A stretch of DNA of 20,290 bases. Origin: an uncultured Clostridia bacterium. GTDB taxonomy: Bacteria; Bacillota; Clostridia; Oscillospirales; Acutalibacteraceae. A program made the position numbers and the translations under genes. The notes beneath the pieces are model-generated. The model worked only from the letters and a program-made list of their open reading frames with translations. It was not told the origin of the DNA and searched no databases. Positions 8,029 to 16,061 of the stretch are shown in pieces. Where the stretch lies: the NCBI GenBank assembly GCA_937919155.1, contig CALFPM010000068.1, forward strand, positions 1 to 20,290. Direction: 5' to 3'. Position 1 is the stretch's first letter. Each line of letters opens with the position of its first letter.

Positions 8029-9060
8029 TTACACATCCAATCTCTGCTGTCCCGGCATCGGGATGCCCAGATGAGCATAACCTGCGGGAGTTACCATTCT
8101 GCCTCGGGGTGTACGGCTCAGAAAGCCGATTTGCATAAGGTAAGGCTCGTATACATCTTCTATAGTCACGGCTTCTTCACCGATTGCCGCCGCGATGGTT
8201 TCAAGTCCCACGGGACCGCCGTTATAATTCTTTATCATTGTTTTAAGTATGAGTCTGTCGATGGAATCAAGACCAAGCTTATCGATTTCCATTCTGTCAA
8301 GAGCAAGTGACGAAGCTTCTTTTGTAATTGAGCCGTCACACACAACCTGAGCAAAATCCCTTGCTCGCTTGAGCAGACGGTTTGCTATACGGGGTGTACC
8401 TCTTGAGCGTGATGCGATTTCAAGCGCACCATCGGGGTCAATATCAATGCCGAGAATACCTGCGCTTCTGTTGACAATGCTTGAAAGCTGCTCGGGAGTG
8501 TAAAGCTCAAGACGGAGAATAACACCGAATCTGTCACGCAGAGGTGCGCTGAGCTGACCTGCCCTTGTGGTTGCGCCTACAAGGGTGAATTTATGGAGGT
8601 CAAGACGGATTGAGCGTGCCGAAGGACCTTTGCCGATAATGATATCAAGCACATTATCCTCCATCGCAGGGTAAAGCACTTCTTCAACCGCTCTTGAAAG
8701 ACGGTGAATTTCGTCAATGAAAAGCACATCGCCCTCGTTGAGATTGGTCAGCAATGCTGCAAGGTCACCCGGCTTTTCAATTGCAGGGCCGCTTGTTACA
8801 CGAAAATTAACACCCATTTCGTTGGCGATAATGCCTGCAAGGGTTGTTTTTCCGAGACCGGGAGGGCCATAAAGCAAAACATGGTCAAGAGGCTCGCTTC
8901 TGCGGCGCGCCGCCTCTATATAAATCGAAAGGTTTTCCTTCGCCTTATCCTGACCTATATATTCATCCAGTGATTTGGGTCGCAGGGAAACTTCTATGTC
9001 GTTATCTTCCGAGGATGAGTATTCGGCAGATACAATTCTGTTTTCCATATCAAAATCCAT
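8029..9060 (-). CDS. ruvB: Holliday junction branch migration DNA helicase RuvB
   Basis: Hexameric AAA+ motor that drives branch migration of Holliday junctions together with RuvA. The 343-aa length is typical. It has Walker A GPPGLGKT (65-72), Walker B VLFIDE (112-117), sensor-type ATTRAG, the arginine-finger region LRDRFG and a C-terminal winged helix ending in RTPRGRMVTP. The ATG at 9060 follows AAGGAGG with 7-base spacing. The ruvA stop codon overlaps that site, indicating coupling. It lies in the standard ruvC-ruvA-ruvB order. Confidence 0.97.
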   Translation of the reverse strand: MDFDMENRIVSAEYSSSEDNDIEVSLRPKSLDEYIGQDKAKENLSIYIEAARRRSEPLDHVLLYGPPGLGKTTLAGIIANEMGVNFRVTSGPAIEKPGDLAALLTNLNEGDVLFIDEIHRLSRAVEEVLYPAMEDNVLDIIIGKGPSARSIRLDLHKFTLVGATTRAGQLSAPLRDRFGVILRLELYTPEQLSSIVNRSAGILGIDIDPDGALEIASRSRGTPRIANRLLKRARDFAQVVCDGSITKEASSLALDRMEIDKLGLDSIDRLILKTMIKNYNGGPVGLETIAAAIGEEAVTIEDVYEPYLMQIGFLSRTPRGRMVTPAGYAHLGIPMPGQQRLDV

Positions 9061-9073
9061 AATTCATCCTCCT

Positions 9074-9679
9074 TTAAAAATTCTTTGCAAGGGTTTTGAG
9101 CGCCTGCTTTATCATTTCTTCCGTTGAAAGGTTGCCGTCAAGTCTGCCAACGGCAATGCTTGCCTCGGATTTACTGTAGCCAAGCATAACAAGGGCATTG
9201 ACCGCATCCTCGCCTGCATAGCTGACGGTTGCTTTCTGCGCCGCCGCAATGTTACCGAGAGATTCCGAGCTTGTGGCAAATGAATCAAGCTTGCCCTTAA
9301 GCTCCAGCACCACTCTCTGTGCGATTTTGGGTCCTACGCCCTGAGCTGCGGTAATTGCCTTCACATCGCCGCCAGCAACACTGACGGCAAGCATATCGGG
9401 AGTAAGCTGCGAAAGAATCGCAAGCGCCGCCTTGGGGCCAACGCCCGAGACGCCCGTAAGCATTTTGAAGCAATCAAGCTCATTTTTATCCGCAAAGCCG
9501 AAAAGGTCAAGGGCATCCTCACGCACATTGAGATGAGTGAAAAGGGTCTGCACCTCGCCCACGGTGCATTTGCGCAGGGTATTGCCCGTTGCAAAAAGTC
9601 TGAACGCAACGCCGCTGCACTCAAGCGCAACGCTGTTTTCATCCGCAAATATAATTTTGCCTGTTAAGCTGTAAAACAT
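9074..9679 (-). CDS. ruvA: Holliday junction branch migration protein RuvA
   Basis: Binds four-way DNA junctions as a tetramer and loads RuvB. The 201-aa protein shows the N-terminal OB fold (MFYSLTGKI start). Two helix-hairpin-helix motifs follow (TGVSGVGPKAALAIL and AAQGVGPKIAQRVV). The small C-terminal RuvB-contact domain is reached after a flexible linker and contains ALVMLGYSKSEA. The ATG at 9679 is 32 bases after ruvC. Length and motifs are normal for the family. Confidence 0.96.
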   Translation of the reverse strand: MFYSLTGKIIFADENSVALECSGVAFRLFATGNTLRKCTVGEVQTLFTHLNVREDALDLFGFADKNELDCFKMLTGVSGVGPKAALAILSQLTPDMLAVSVAGGDVKAITAAQGVGPKIAQRVVLELKGKLDSFATSSESLGNIAAAQKATVSYAGEDAVNALVMLGYSKSEASIAVGRLDGNLSTEEMIKQALKTLAKNF

Positions 9680-9711
9680 AAGTTATTCCTCTGTTTCTGA
9701 TTTCTGCAGGT

Positions 9712-10209
9712 TTATCGCAGACGCAGTGAACCTATCAGCGAGCCTGCACTGTGGCAATGACAGATTGCCATTGCAAGGGCATCGGCGGCGTCATCGGGCT
9801 TGGGAATTTTTTCAAGGTTAAGCATAACCCTTGTCATTTCCTGCACCTGCTTTTTCTCCGCCCTGCCGTAGCCTACAACGCTCTGCTTCACCTGCAAAGG
9901 TGTATATTCATAAATCGGCATTTTTGCCTTCTGCGCCGCAAGCACGAGTGTGCCTCTTGCCTGAGCAACATCAATAGCGGTTTTCTGGTTGGTGTTGAAA
10001 AAAAGCTTTTCAATAGCCATTGCCTCGGGCTTATATCTGTCAATAAGCATGCAAGCGCAGTCATAGATGCGCTCAAGCCTTTCGTTGAAAGGTGTGTGTG
10101 CCTCGGTGGTTATTGCGCCGTAATCAAGCACCCTGAAATGGTTGTTGTGATACTCCACAACACCGTAACCGACTATGGCGTAGCCGGGGTCTATTCCCAA
10201 AACTATCAT
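9712..10209 (-). CDS. ruvC: Crossover junction endodeoxyribonuclease RuvC
   Basis: Metal-dependent dimeric resolvase that nicks Holliday junctions symmetrically. At 165 aa it is of normal size. All four acidic catalytic positions can be placed: D7 (GIDPG), E67 (AIEKLFF), D140 and D143 (DDAADALA). The aromatic residue that follows the second acidic position (FFNTNQ) is also present. The start ATG overlaps the der stop by four bases (ATGA). Some Firmicutes lack RuvC and rely on RecU; presence of RuvC agrees with a Clostridia origin. Confidence 0.96.
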   Translation of the reverse strand: MIVLGIDPGYAIVGYGVVEYHNNHFRVLDYGAITTEAHTPFNERLERIYDCACMLIDRYKPEAMAIEKLFFNTNQKTAIDVAQARGTLVLAAQKAKMPIYEYTPLQVKQSVVGYGRAEKKQVQEMTRVMLNLEKIPKPDDAADALAMAICHCHSAGSLIGSLRLR

Positions 10210-11531
10210 TTCTTGTTTGACTCTCTTTCGCGCACTACCATTCTTGTGGGTGTTCCCTCAAGACCGAAAACTTCTCTTATCTGATTGTCAAGATAACGCT
10301 GATAGCTGTAATGGAAAAGCTCCGCATTGTTGACAAAGCACACGAATGTCGGCGGTCTTGTTGAAGCCTGAGTCATATAGTAAATCTTGAGACGCTTACC
10401 CTTATCCGTAGGAGGCTGAACTCTTGCGGTTGCATCTGCAAGAACATCGTTGAGTTTACCTGTTGAAATTCGCATTGCGTTCTGTGTATCAACAAACTTG
10501 ATGAGTTCAAACAGTCGGTCAAGTCTGATTTTCTCTTTTGCAGAAATAAAGATGATGGGTGCATAGGACATAAATGAGAAATCCTTCATAAGCTGCTTTC
10601 TCATTGAATCCATTGTTTTGCCGTCTTTTTCAACGGCATCCCATTTATTGACGGCAATGATGCATCCCTTGCCCATTTCGTGAGCAATGCCTGCAACCTT
10701 TGAATCCTGCTCGGTGAAGCCTTCCGTTGCATCAATCATAATAACGCAGACATGAGCTCTCTCAACCGCCATTCTCGCTCTGATAACAGAGTATTTTTCA
10801 ATCTGGTCATACACCTTGCTTTTGCGGCGCAGACCTGCCGTGTCAATAAACACAAACTTACCGAAATTATTTTCAACAATTGAGTCCGTTGCATCTCTTG
10901 TTGTGCCTGCAATATCGGAAACAATCATTCTGTCCTCGCCAAGAACAGCATTAACAAGCGATGATTTGCCTGCATTGGGTTTGCCGATAACCGCAACCTT
11001 GATTGCTTCATCTTCTTCGCTTTCTTCACCGTCATCGGGAAGATACTTAAGCACTTCGTCAAGCAAATCGCCCGTACCCATACCGTGAACGGATGAAACG
11101 GGAATAGGGTCGCCAAGACCGAGGTTATAGAATTCATAGAAATCGGGGGGCAATTCACCCGGAGTGTCACATTTATTGACGCAAAGAATAATGGGCTTTC
11201 CGCTCTTCTGAAGCATCGCCGCAACTTCGCTGTCCGTTGCAACAACACCTGAACGGATATCCGTAACAAGGATAATTACATTTGCGCTGTCAATGGCAAG
11301 CTGAGCCTGCCTTCTCATCTGCTTGAGAATGATATCATCCGAATAAGGCTCGATACCACCCGTATCGATAAGCAAAAAATGCTTGTTAAGCCATTCGCAT
11401 TCACCGTAGATTCTGTCCCTTGTAACGCCGGGAGTGTCATCAACGATTGAAAGTCTTGCGCCTACAAGCTTATTAAAAAGCGTTGATTTGCCGACATTTG
11501 GTCTGCCGACAATAGCCACAACATTAGACAT
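10206..11531 (-). CDS. der: Ribosome biogenesis GTPase Der (EngA)
   Basis: Essential double-GTPase needed for 50S ribosomal subunit maturation. The 441-aa protein has two complete G domains. The first has GRPNVGKS (9-16), DTGG (56-59) and NKCD (119-122). The second has GKPNAGKSS (183-191), DTAG (230-233) and NKWD (295-298). An acidic linker (about 167-176) joins them, and a C-terminal KH-like domain follows (STRPPTFVCFVNN). The ATG follows AGGAGG within the end of the DUF512 gene, which stops 1 base upstream. The DUF512-der neighbourhood is conserved in Clostridia. Confidence 0.97.
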   Translation of the reverse strand: MSNVVAIVGRPNVGKSTLFNKLVGARLSIVDDTPGVTRDRIYGECEWLNKHFLLIDTGGIEPYSDDIILKQMRRQAQLAIDSANVIILVTDIRSGVVATDSEVAAMLQKSGKPIILCVNKCDTPGELPPDFYEFYNLGLGDPIPVSSVHGMGTGDLLDEVLKYLPDDGEESEEDEAIKVAVIGKPNAGKSSLVNAVLGEDRMIVSDIAGTTRDATDSIVENNFGKFVFIDTAGLRRKSKVYDQIEKYSVIRARMAVERAHVCVIMIDATEGFTEQDSKVAGIAHEMGKGCIIAVNKWDAVEKDGKTMDSMRKQLMKDFSFMSYAPIIFISAKEKIRLDRLFELIKFVDTQNAMRISTGKLNDVLADATARVQPPTDKGKRLKIYYMTQASTRPPTFVCFVNNAELFHYSYQRYLDNQIREVFGLEGTPTRMVVRERESNKK

Positions 11532-11532
11532 T

Positions 11533-12840
11533 TCATTTCCCTCCTGTCAATGCAGAGAGCAGGTCCTCTCCGCCTGGTCCGTTTTGTGTAACTTTTATTT
11601 TCAATTTATCCGAAAGTTCCTCAACGGTCATATCATCAAGGAACATATCCCCCTCACTGCGCAGACAGTTCGGCGGAATAATAAGCTCATCACCAAGTTC
11701 AAGTTCCTCAACCGCCGCCGCAATATCCGCGCCGCAGAGCAAACCCGAAACTGTTATCATGCTGCCCAGAAGCCTGTTCTTTGCAGGCACAACCTGCACT
11801 GCAAGACCCCTGATTTTTTTCTCCGCTTTTTCCGCAAGTTCTTTTATCAGCGGATATGCCGCCTCACCCGTAACAACCGTTACCTTGCGGTCAAGGGAGT
11901 TTATTTCGCATTCATCAAGTGCCGCCTCAAATTCCGATTTAAGGAGCGTCCACATTCCCACGCCGTTTTCAAGCTGAGGGAAGCCGTTATAATAATCCTC
12001 ATCGGGCATTTCTCTCTGCGCCTTCAGATAGAATTCATCTGCCGCATAAGCAATTATCTCGCCGTGAGTATTCCTGAACTTTTCATTGAAGCGGTCAATC
12101 AGATCAATAACCTCTCCTGCCGTTTCTTTTGTGTAAGGCTCAAGGGGGTAAAGTCCCTCTCTGTGGTCGGAAAGACCGACAGGCACAGCCGCAATGCTCT
12201 GCACCGCAGGGTAAAACTTTGCAAGCTCATTAAGACTGAATTCAAGCTCCGCACCGTCATTTATTCCGGGGCAAAGCACAAGCTGAGTGTTGAGCGCTAT
12301 TCCTGCATCCGCAAACTGTTTCAGATATTTCAGCGATTCCCCTGCCTTGGGGTTTGCCATCATCTTAACACGAAGTTCGGGGTTCATCGTCTGCACCGAA
12401 ACATTGACGGGACTGATATGCATTCTGATTATACGCTCAGCCTCGGAATCCGTAAGATTGGTGAGCGTGATGTAATTGCCGAAAAGGAACGAAAGCCTTG
12501 AATCGTCATCCTTGAAGTAAAGGCTTTTGCGCAAACCTTTGGGAAGCTGGTCTATGAAACAGAAAATGCATTTGTTTTTGCAGCTTCTCTGCTTGTCCAT
12601 AAGGTAAGTTTCAAACTCAAGACCGATATCCTCAAACTCACCTTTTTTTATCATCACGACTTTTGATTTGCCGTCCGCAGATTCAATGGCAAGCACAAGC
12701 TTTGTTTCGTTAAGATAAAAGCGATAGTCCAGCACATCGTTGACGGCATTTCCGTTTATGCTTATGAGCCTGTCGCCCACGCTTATTCTCTTTTTTTCCG
12801 CAAAGCTTCCCTTTGCGATTCCACTGATTTTTACAGCCAC
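11533..12840 (-). CDS. DUF512 radical SAM protein with N-terminal PDZ-like domain (GTG start)
   Basis: A 435-aa protein. Residues 1-60 form a PDZ-like domain (KKRISVGDRLISINGNAV). A radical SAM cysteine motif follows (C87-x3-C91-x2-C94, CKNKCIFC). The conserved block DDSRLSFLFGNYITLTN precedes the large DUF512 C-terminal domain. These proteins are expected to bind a 4Fe-4S cluster and cleave SAM, but I know no confirmed substrate. The start is GTG, with AGGTG 5 bases upstream; there is no better ATG. It is the first gene of the long minus-strand run and sits behind an extended -10 promoter candidate. Its steady pairing with der suggests a ribosome- or RNA-related role (inference only). Confidence 0.88.
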   Translation of the reverse strand: MAVKISGIAKGSFAEKKRISVGDRLISINGNAVNDVLDYRFYLNETKLVLAIESADGKSKVVMIKKGEFEDIGLEFETYLMDKQRSCKNKCIFCFIDQLPKGLRKSLYFKDDDSRLSFLFGNYITLTNLTDSEAERIIRMHISPVNVSVQTMNPELRVKMMANPKAGESLKYLKQFADAGIALNTQLVLCPGINDGAELEFSLNELAKFYPAVQSIAAVPVGLSDHREGLYPLEPYTKETAGEVIDLIDRFNEKFRNTHGEIIAYAADEFYLKAQREMPDEDYYNGFPQLENGVGMWTLLKSEFEAALDECEINSLDRKVTVVTGEAAYPLIKELAEKAEKKIRGLAVQVVPAKNRLLGSMITVSGLLCGADIAAAVEELELGDELIIPPNCLRSEGDMFLDDMTVEELSDKLKIKVTQNGPGGEDLLSALTGGK

Positions 12841-12881
12841 AGTTTCACCTGCCCATACTACTCGATTCTAATTCATCCTAC

Positions 12882-12887
12882 AGTATA
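12882..12887 (-). promoter_or_regulatory. Extended -10 promoter candidate for the DUF512-der-ruv operon
   Basis: On the minus strand the sequence reads TGATATACT: a TGn extension followed by TATACT, a five-of-six match to TATAAT. It is about 40 bases upstream of the GTG start. No convincing -35 box is found at 16-18 bases, which is acceptable for extended -10 promoters. It is the only good candidate in the gap, so it may drive the whole downstream run. Confidence 0.5.
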
Positions 12888-12963
12888 TCACACTTTTTTA
12901 GAAAATGGTAGTGAATTATTTGTAAATATTATAATATTTTAAAAGAAGTGGAGAAAAAATCTA

Positions 12964-12992
12964 TTGTAAAACTTGTTTTTATAGGGTATAAT
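12964..12992 (+). promoter_or_regulatory. Sigma-A-type promoter for obgE
   Basis: TTGTAA (12,964-12,969) and a perfect TATAAT (12,987-12,992) are separated by 17 bases. They lie about 50 bases upstream of the obgE ATG. The -35 box matches TTGACA at four of six positions. This placement also argues against using an in-frame upstream ATG at 12,948 as the obgE start. Confidence 0.65.
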
Positions 12993-13043
12993 TTAGAATG
13001 CAGATGTATGTCTGAAATTCAGAAAAGGCAAAGGACTAATAAT

Positions 13044-14315
13044 ATGTTTGTAGATATTGCGAAAATTAAAATAAAGGCAGGCAACGGCGGCAACGGTGCC
13101 GTTACTTTCCGCAGAGAAAAATATGTCTCCGCAGGCGGTCCTGACGGCGGTGACGGCGGCAAAGGCGGCAACATAGTTTTTCAGGTTGACGATAACCTTG
13201 CAACTCTTGCTGACTTCCGCTACAAGAGAAAATACACCGCTGCCAACGGCGAAAACGGCTCAGGCGGACGCAAAAACGGCAAGGGCGGCGAGGACCTCAT
13301 AATCAAGGTGCCCCGCGGCACAATAATCAGAGAGGTTGAAAGCGGCGCGGTGATGGCTGATATGTCAGGCAGCGAGCCTTTCATTGCCGCAAAAGGCGGC
13401 AGAGGCGGCTGGGGTAATCCCCACTTCGCAACACCCACAAGGCAGGTGCCCCGTTTTGCAAAAAGCGGCACTCCCGGCGAGGAATGGGAAGTCAGCCTTG
13501 AGCTTAAGCTCCTCGCAGATGTTGGTCTGCTCGGTTTCCCCAACGTTGGCAAGTCAACCCTTGTTTCTGTTGTGAGTCAGGCAAAACCCATCATTGCAAA
13601 CTATCATTTCACCACCATAACTCCCGTGCTCGGTGTTGTTTCGTTGGGTGAGGGAAGCTCATTTGTTATGGCGGATATTCCCGGTCTGATTGAGGGCGCA
13701 GGTGACGGAGTCGGTCTCGGTCACGAATTTCTCCGCCACGTTGACCGTTGCAGACTGCTTGTTCACATTGTTGATGCCGCAGGCAGCGAAGGCAGAGACC
13801 CCATCGAAGATTTTGAAATCATCAACAAGGAGCTTGAAAAATTCGACCCCGAGCTTGCGAAGCGTCCTCAGATTGTCTGCGCCAACAAAATTGACCTTGC
13901 AGACGATGAACAGCTTGCAAGGCTTGAAAAATATTTCACAGAAAGAGGCTATGAGTACCACACGATGTGCGCCCCCATTCTTGAGGGCACAAGCGAACTT
14001 ATCAGCGCTGTGTGGAACAAGCTTCAGACCCTGCCCCCCATCAAGCATTATGAAGCAGAGGTTATCCCCCTCGAAATGTTTGAAAAGCAGGCAGACAAAG
14101 GTTTCACAATCCGTGTTGAAGGCGATATTTACATTGTTGAAGCTCCCTGGCTTCTTAAAATTCTTCAGCGCACTGACCTTGATGACTATGAATCCCTGCA
14201 GTATTTCCAGAGAATTCTTATCTCAAGCGGAATCATTGAAGCTCTGCGCGAAAGAGGCATAAACGAGGGCGACACCGTTTCCATTTATGACCTTGAATTT
14301 GATTTTGTTAACTGA
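13044..14315 (+). CDS. obgE: GTPase ObgE (Obg/CgtA)
   Basis: GTPase that acts on late 50S ribosome assembly and in stress responses. The 423-aa protein has the glycine-rich Obg fold (1-155, with GNGGNG and GGPDGGDGGKGG). The G domain carries GFPNVGKS (164-171), the TTITP switch I (190-194), DIPG (211-214) and NKID (281-284). The C-terminal OCT domain spans about 345-423 (GFTIRVEGDIYIVEA, ending DLEFDFVN). The start at 13,044 gives the standard N-terminus MFVDIAKI and follows AAAGGA. A longer frame from 12,948 would add 32 unrelated residues through the promoter, so I reject it. It is first in a plus-strand group with Mini-RNase III. Confidence 0.97.
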   Translation: MFVDIAKIKIKAGNGGNGAVTFRREKYVSAGGPDGGDGGKGGNIVFQVDDNLATLADFRYKRKYTAANGENGSGGRKNGKGGEDLIIKVPRGTIIREVESGAVMADMSGSEPFIAAKGGRGGWGNPHFATPTRQVPRFAKSGTPGEEWEVSLELKLLADVGLLGFPNVGKSTLVSVVSQAKPIIANYHFTTITPVLGVVSLGEGSSFVMADIPGLIEGAGDGVGLGHEFLRHVDRCRLLVHIVDAAGSEGRDPIEDFEIINKELEKFDPELAKRPQIVCANKIDLADDEQLARLEKYFTERGYEYHTMCAPILEGTSELISAVWNKLQTLPPIKHYEAEVIPLEMFEKQADKGFTIRVEGDIYIVEAPWLLKILQRTDLDDYESLQYFQRILISSGIIEALRERGINEGDTVSIYDLEFDFVN

Positions 14316-14331
14316 TTGAGGGGTATGAATT

Positions 14332-14724
14332 TTGGATTTACTGATTGAAAAAAATGTAAATGTTGCATCTCTCAGTCCCCTGACCCTTGCTTTTGTTGGT
14401 GATACGGTATTTGACCTGCTCACAAGGAGCGAGCTTGTGTGCGAGGCAAACAGACCCGTCAATGCTTTGCACAATATGGCAAGCAAAAAGGTGTGTGCGG
14501 CAGCTCAGGCTGAGAGCATAAAAAAAGTTCTTCCCATTCTGACGGAAGATGAAACCGCAGTTTTCAAAAGGGGAAGAAATGCCCATACAGGCGGAATCCC
14601 AAAAAATGCATCCAGCGCGGATTATCACTACGCAACAGGTCTTGAGAGCCTTTTCGGCTGGCTCTATCTTAAGGGACAAAACGAAAGAATAATCGAACTT
14701 TTTAACGCTATGAAATGCGAATAA
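14332..14724 (+). CDS. mrnC: Mini-ribonuclease 3 (TTG start)
   Basis: Dimeric RNase III-like enzyme without a dsRNA-binding domain; in Bacillus it matures 23S rRNA. The 130-aa protein has the family motifs LAFVGDTVFD (catalytic D24), VNALHNMASKKV, FKRGRNAHTGGIPKNAS, and YHYATGLESLFGWLYL with the second acidic residue E105. The start codon is TTG, 8 bases after GAGGGG. A nearby ATG at 14,325 is out of frame and stops at once. It is 16 bases after obgE, so two 50S-maturation genes are adjacent. In Bacillus it sits beside cysS instead. Confidence 0.93.
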   Translation: MDLLIEKNVNVASLSPLTLAFVGDTVFDLLTRSELVCEANRPVNALHNMASKKVCAAAQAESIKKVLPILTEDETAVFKRGRNAHTGGIPKNASSADYHYATGLESLFGWLYLKGQNERIIELFNAMKCE

Positions 14725-14738
14725 ATCGGAGAGATACT

Positions 14739-15599
14739 ATGAAAAAAGAGAAAGCAATTGAGCTTTTGAAAAACAACGGAATATGGCTTGCAGGCTGTGT
14801 TCTTTACTCAATCGGAGTCAACAGTTTTTCTGTTCCCAACGAAATTGCACAAAGCGGCGTTACGGGCGTTGCGGTTATCCTCAATTACCTTTTCGATTTC
14901 CCCGTGGGTACTGCAAACCTTGTGCTCAACATTCCCCTGCTCATACTGATGTGGATTTATCTCGGCAGACAGCTTGTGGCAAGGACTCTGTGGGTCACCG
15001 TTGTGCTTTCAACGGCGCTTGATGTGCTTGCACTCATCGGAATCCCTCAGTACACGGGTGACAAGCTCCTTGCTGCCATATTCTGCGGTCTTTTCCAGGG
15101 CGCAGGTCTTGGCATGATTATGATAACAGGAGCAACAAGCGGCGGCACAGATATTGTTGCAAGGCTTGTGCATAAGCGTTTCCCACACATTACGGTCGGC
15201 AAGGTCGTGCTTGCGGCGGATGCACTTGTTGTGACCGCAGGTATGCTTGTTTTCGGAAGCATTGAAAGCGGTCTTTACGCTATCATCATCATTTATGTGA
15301 GCACCAAGGTTATCGACACAATGATTTACGGCACGGGCAACGGCAAGATGCTGATGATTGTCACCGAAAAGGCAGACGAAGTTTCCAAAGCAATTATTTC
15401 ATCATCACCCAGAGGCGTTTCCATCGTGCCTGCAAAAGGCGCTTACACGGGAAATGACAAAAATGTGCTTATCTGCGTTGCAAGAAAGCACGAGGTTTCG
15501 GGCATTCTCAACACTGTGAAAAGTGTTGACGATAAAACATTCACGATAATAAGCGAAGCCAACGAAATTCTCGGAAAAGGCTTCAATAAATCCATATAA
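14739..15599 (+). CDS. YitT family membrane protein (DUF161/DUF2179)
   Basis: A 286-aa protein of the YitT/DUF161 family with about five or six membrane spans in the first 190 residues. It carries the family signature PNEIAQSGVTGVAVILNY and a second glycine-rich repeat GATSGGTDIVARL. A cytoplasmic DUF2179 domain follows (about 205-280; MIVTEKADEVSKAI, ITIISEANEILGKG-like end). No transport substrate is established for the family. The start at 14,739 follows CGGAGAG. An in-frame ATG at 14,715 lies inside the Mini-RNase III gene and has no ribosome binding site. It is 14 bases after the previous stop and 12 before the lipoprotein. Confidence 0.87.
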   Translation: MKKEKAIELLKNNGIWLAGCVLYSIGVNSFSVPNEIAQSGVTGVAVILNYLFDFPVGTANLVLNIPLLILMWIYLGRQLVARTLWVTVVLSTALDVLALIGIPQYTGDKLLAAIFCGLFQGAGLGMIMITGATSGGTDIVARLVHKRFPHITVGKVVLAADALVVTAGMLVFGSIESGLYAIIIIYVSTKVIDTMIYGTGNGKMLMIVTEKADEVSKAIISSSPRGVSIVPAKGAYTGNDKNVLICVARKHEVSGILNTVKSVDDKTFTIISEANEILGKGFNKSI

Positions 15600-15611
15600 A
15601 GGAGAAAATTT

Positions 15612-15992
15612 ATGAAAAGAATTTTATCATTCATTCTTGCGGCGGTCATGCTTTTCTGCCTTGCCGCCTGCACACCCGTAAGCAAGGACAGCATCGAGCC
15701 TGCGGTTTACCGCATGGAGGATGAACAGTATCCCCGATTGGCACTCCGCGAGAACGGCACATTTTCATTCATCTACACCGCAATAGCAAACCGCATAGAC
15801 AAAGGTACATATTCCGTTGCAGACAAAGTGCTCAGACTTGAGTGCGAGGACGGTACGGTTTATTGCTTTGACATCAAGCGAGAAGCTCTTGAATTCAACG
15901 CAGAGCTTTCCGATGAATTTGTGAAAGAATATGAAAACGAGCCTGATTTCGTTGACGGCACAGAGCTCGAACTGTGGCGTTTATATGAATAA
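15612..15992 (+). CDS. Small putative lipoprotein
   Basis: A 126-aa protein with a type II signal peptide: basic start MKR, hydrophobic core, and lipobox LAAC with the acylated C20. The mature part is acidic and rich in short beta-type segments (GTFSFIYTAI, KGTYSVADKVLRLECEDG). This recalls lipocalin-like or DUF-type extracytoplasmic folds, but I do not recognise a family. The ATG follows AAAGGAGA, 12 bases after the yitT-like stop, so it is probably the last gene of that transcript. The -35 box of the next promoter starts 3 bases after its stop codon. Confidence 0.75.
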   Translation: MKRILSFILAAVMLFCLAACTPVSKDSIEPAVYRMEDEQYPRLALRENGTFSFIYTAIANRIDKGTYSVADKVLRLECEDGTVYCFDIKREALEFNAELSDEFVKEYENEPDFVDGTELELWRLYE

Positions 15993-15995
15993 TTC

Positions 15996-16025
15996 TTGAC
16001 AACAACTGTGTCACTGTTATATAAT
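15996..16025 (+). promoter_or_regulatory. Strong sigma-A promoter for yebC
   Basis: A perfect TTGACA (15,996-16,001) and a perfect TATAAT (16,020-16,025) are separated by 18 bases. They lie 36 bases upstream of the yebC ATG. The spacer is one base over optimal. This is the best consensus promoter in the window and starts almost at the stop codon of the lipoprotein gene. Confidence 0.8.
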
Positions 16026-16061
16026 ATTAAGGTTGAAATTTCAAAAAGCGAGGTTTTATAA

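Noticed and set aside
11434..12501. A 355-codon open frame on the plus strand
   Set aside because: It is entirely antisense to der and the DUF512 gene, both with clear motifs. Its translation is basic and rich in Cys/His/Phe, without family features or a ribosome binding site.
12907..12935. A second plus-strand promoter ending in TATAAT at 12,930-12,935
   Set aside because: The -10 match is perfect, but the -35 position at 17-base spacing does not resemble TTGACA and the region is AT-rich; the downstream pair is better.
12948..13043. N-terminal extension of obgE by 32 codons
   Set aside because: It spans the promoter hexamers and has no family similarity; the ATG at 13,044 gives the standard Obg N-terminus with a ribosome binding site.
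13078..13430. GGC-rich repeats resembling a tandem repeat array
   Set aside because: They encode the conserved glycine-rich Obg domain; they are protein-level repeats, not an independent DNA repeat.
13690..14262. A 190-codon frame overlapping obgE on the same strand
   Set aside because: It is an out-of-frame shadow of the Obg G and OCT domains; the translation is Ser/Leu-rich with no motif.
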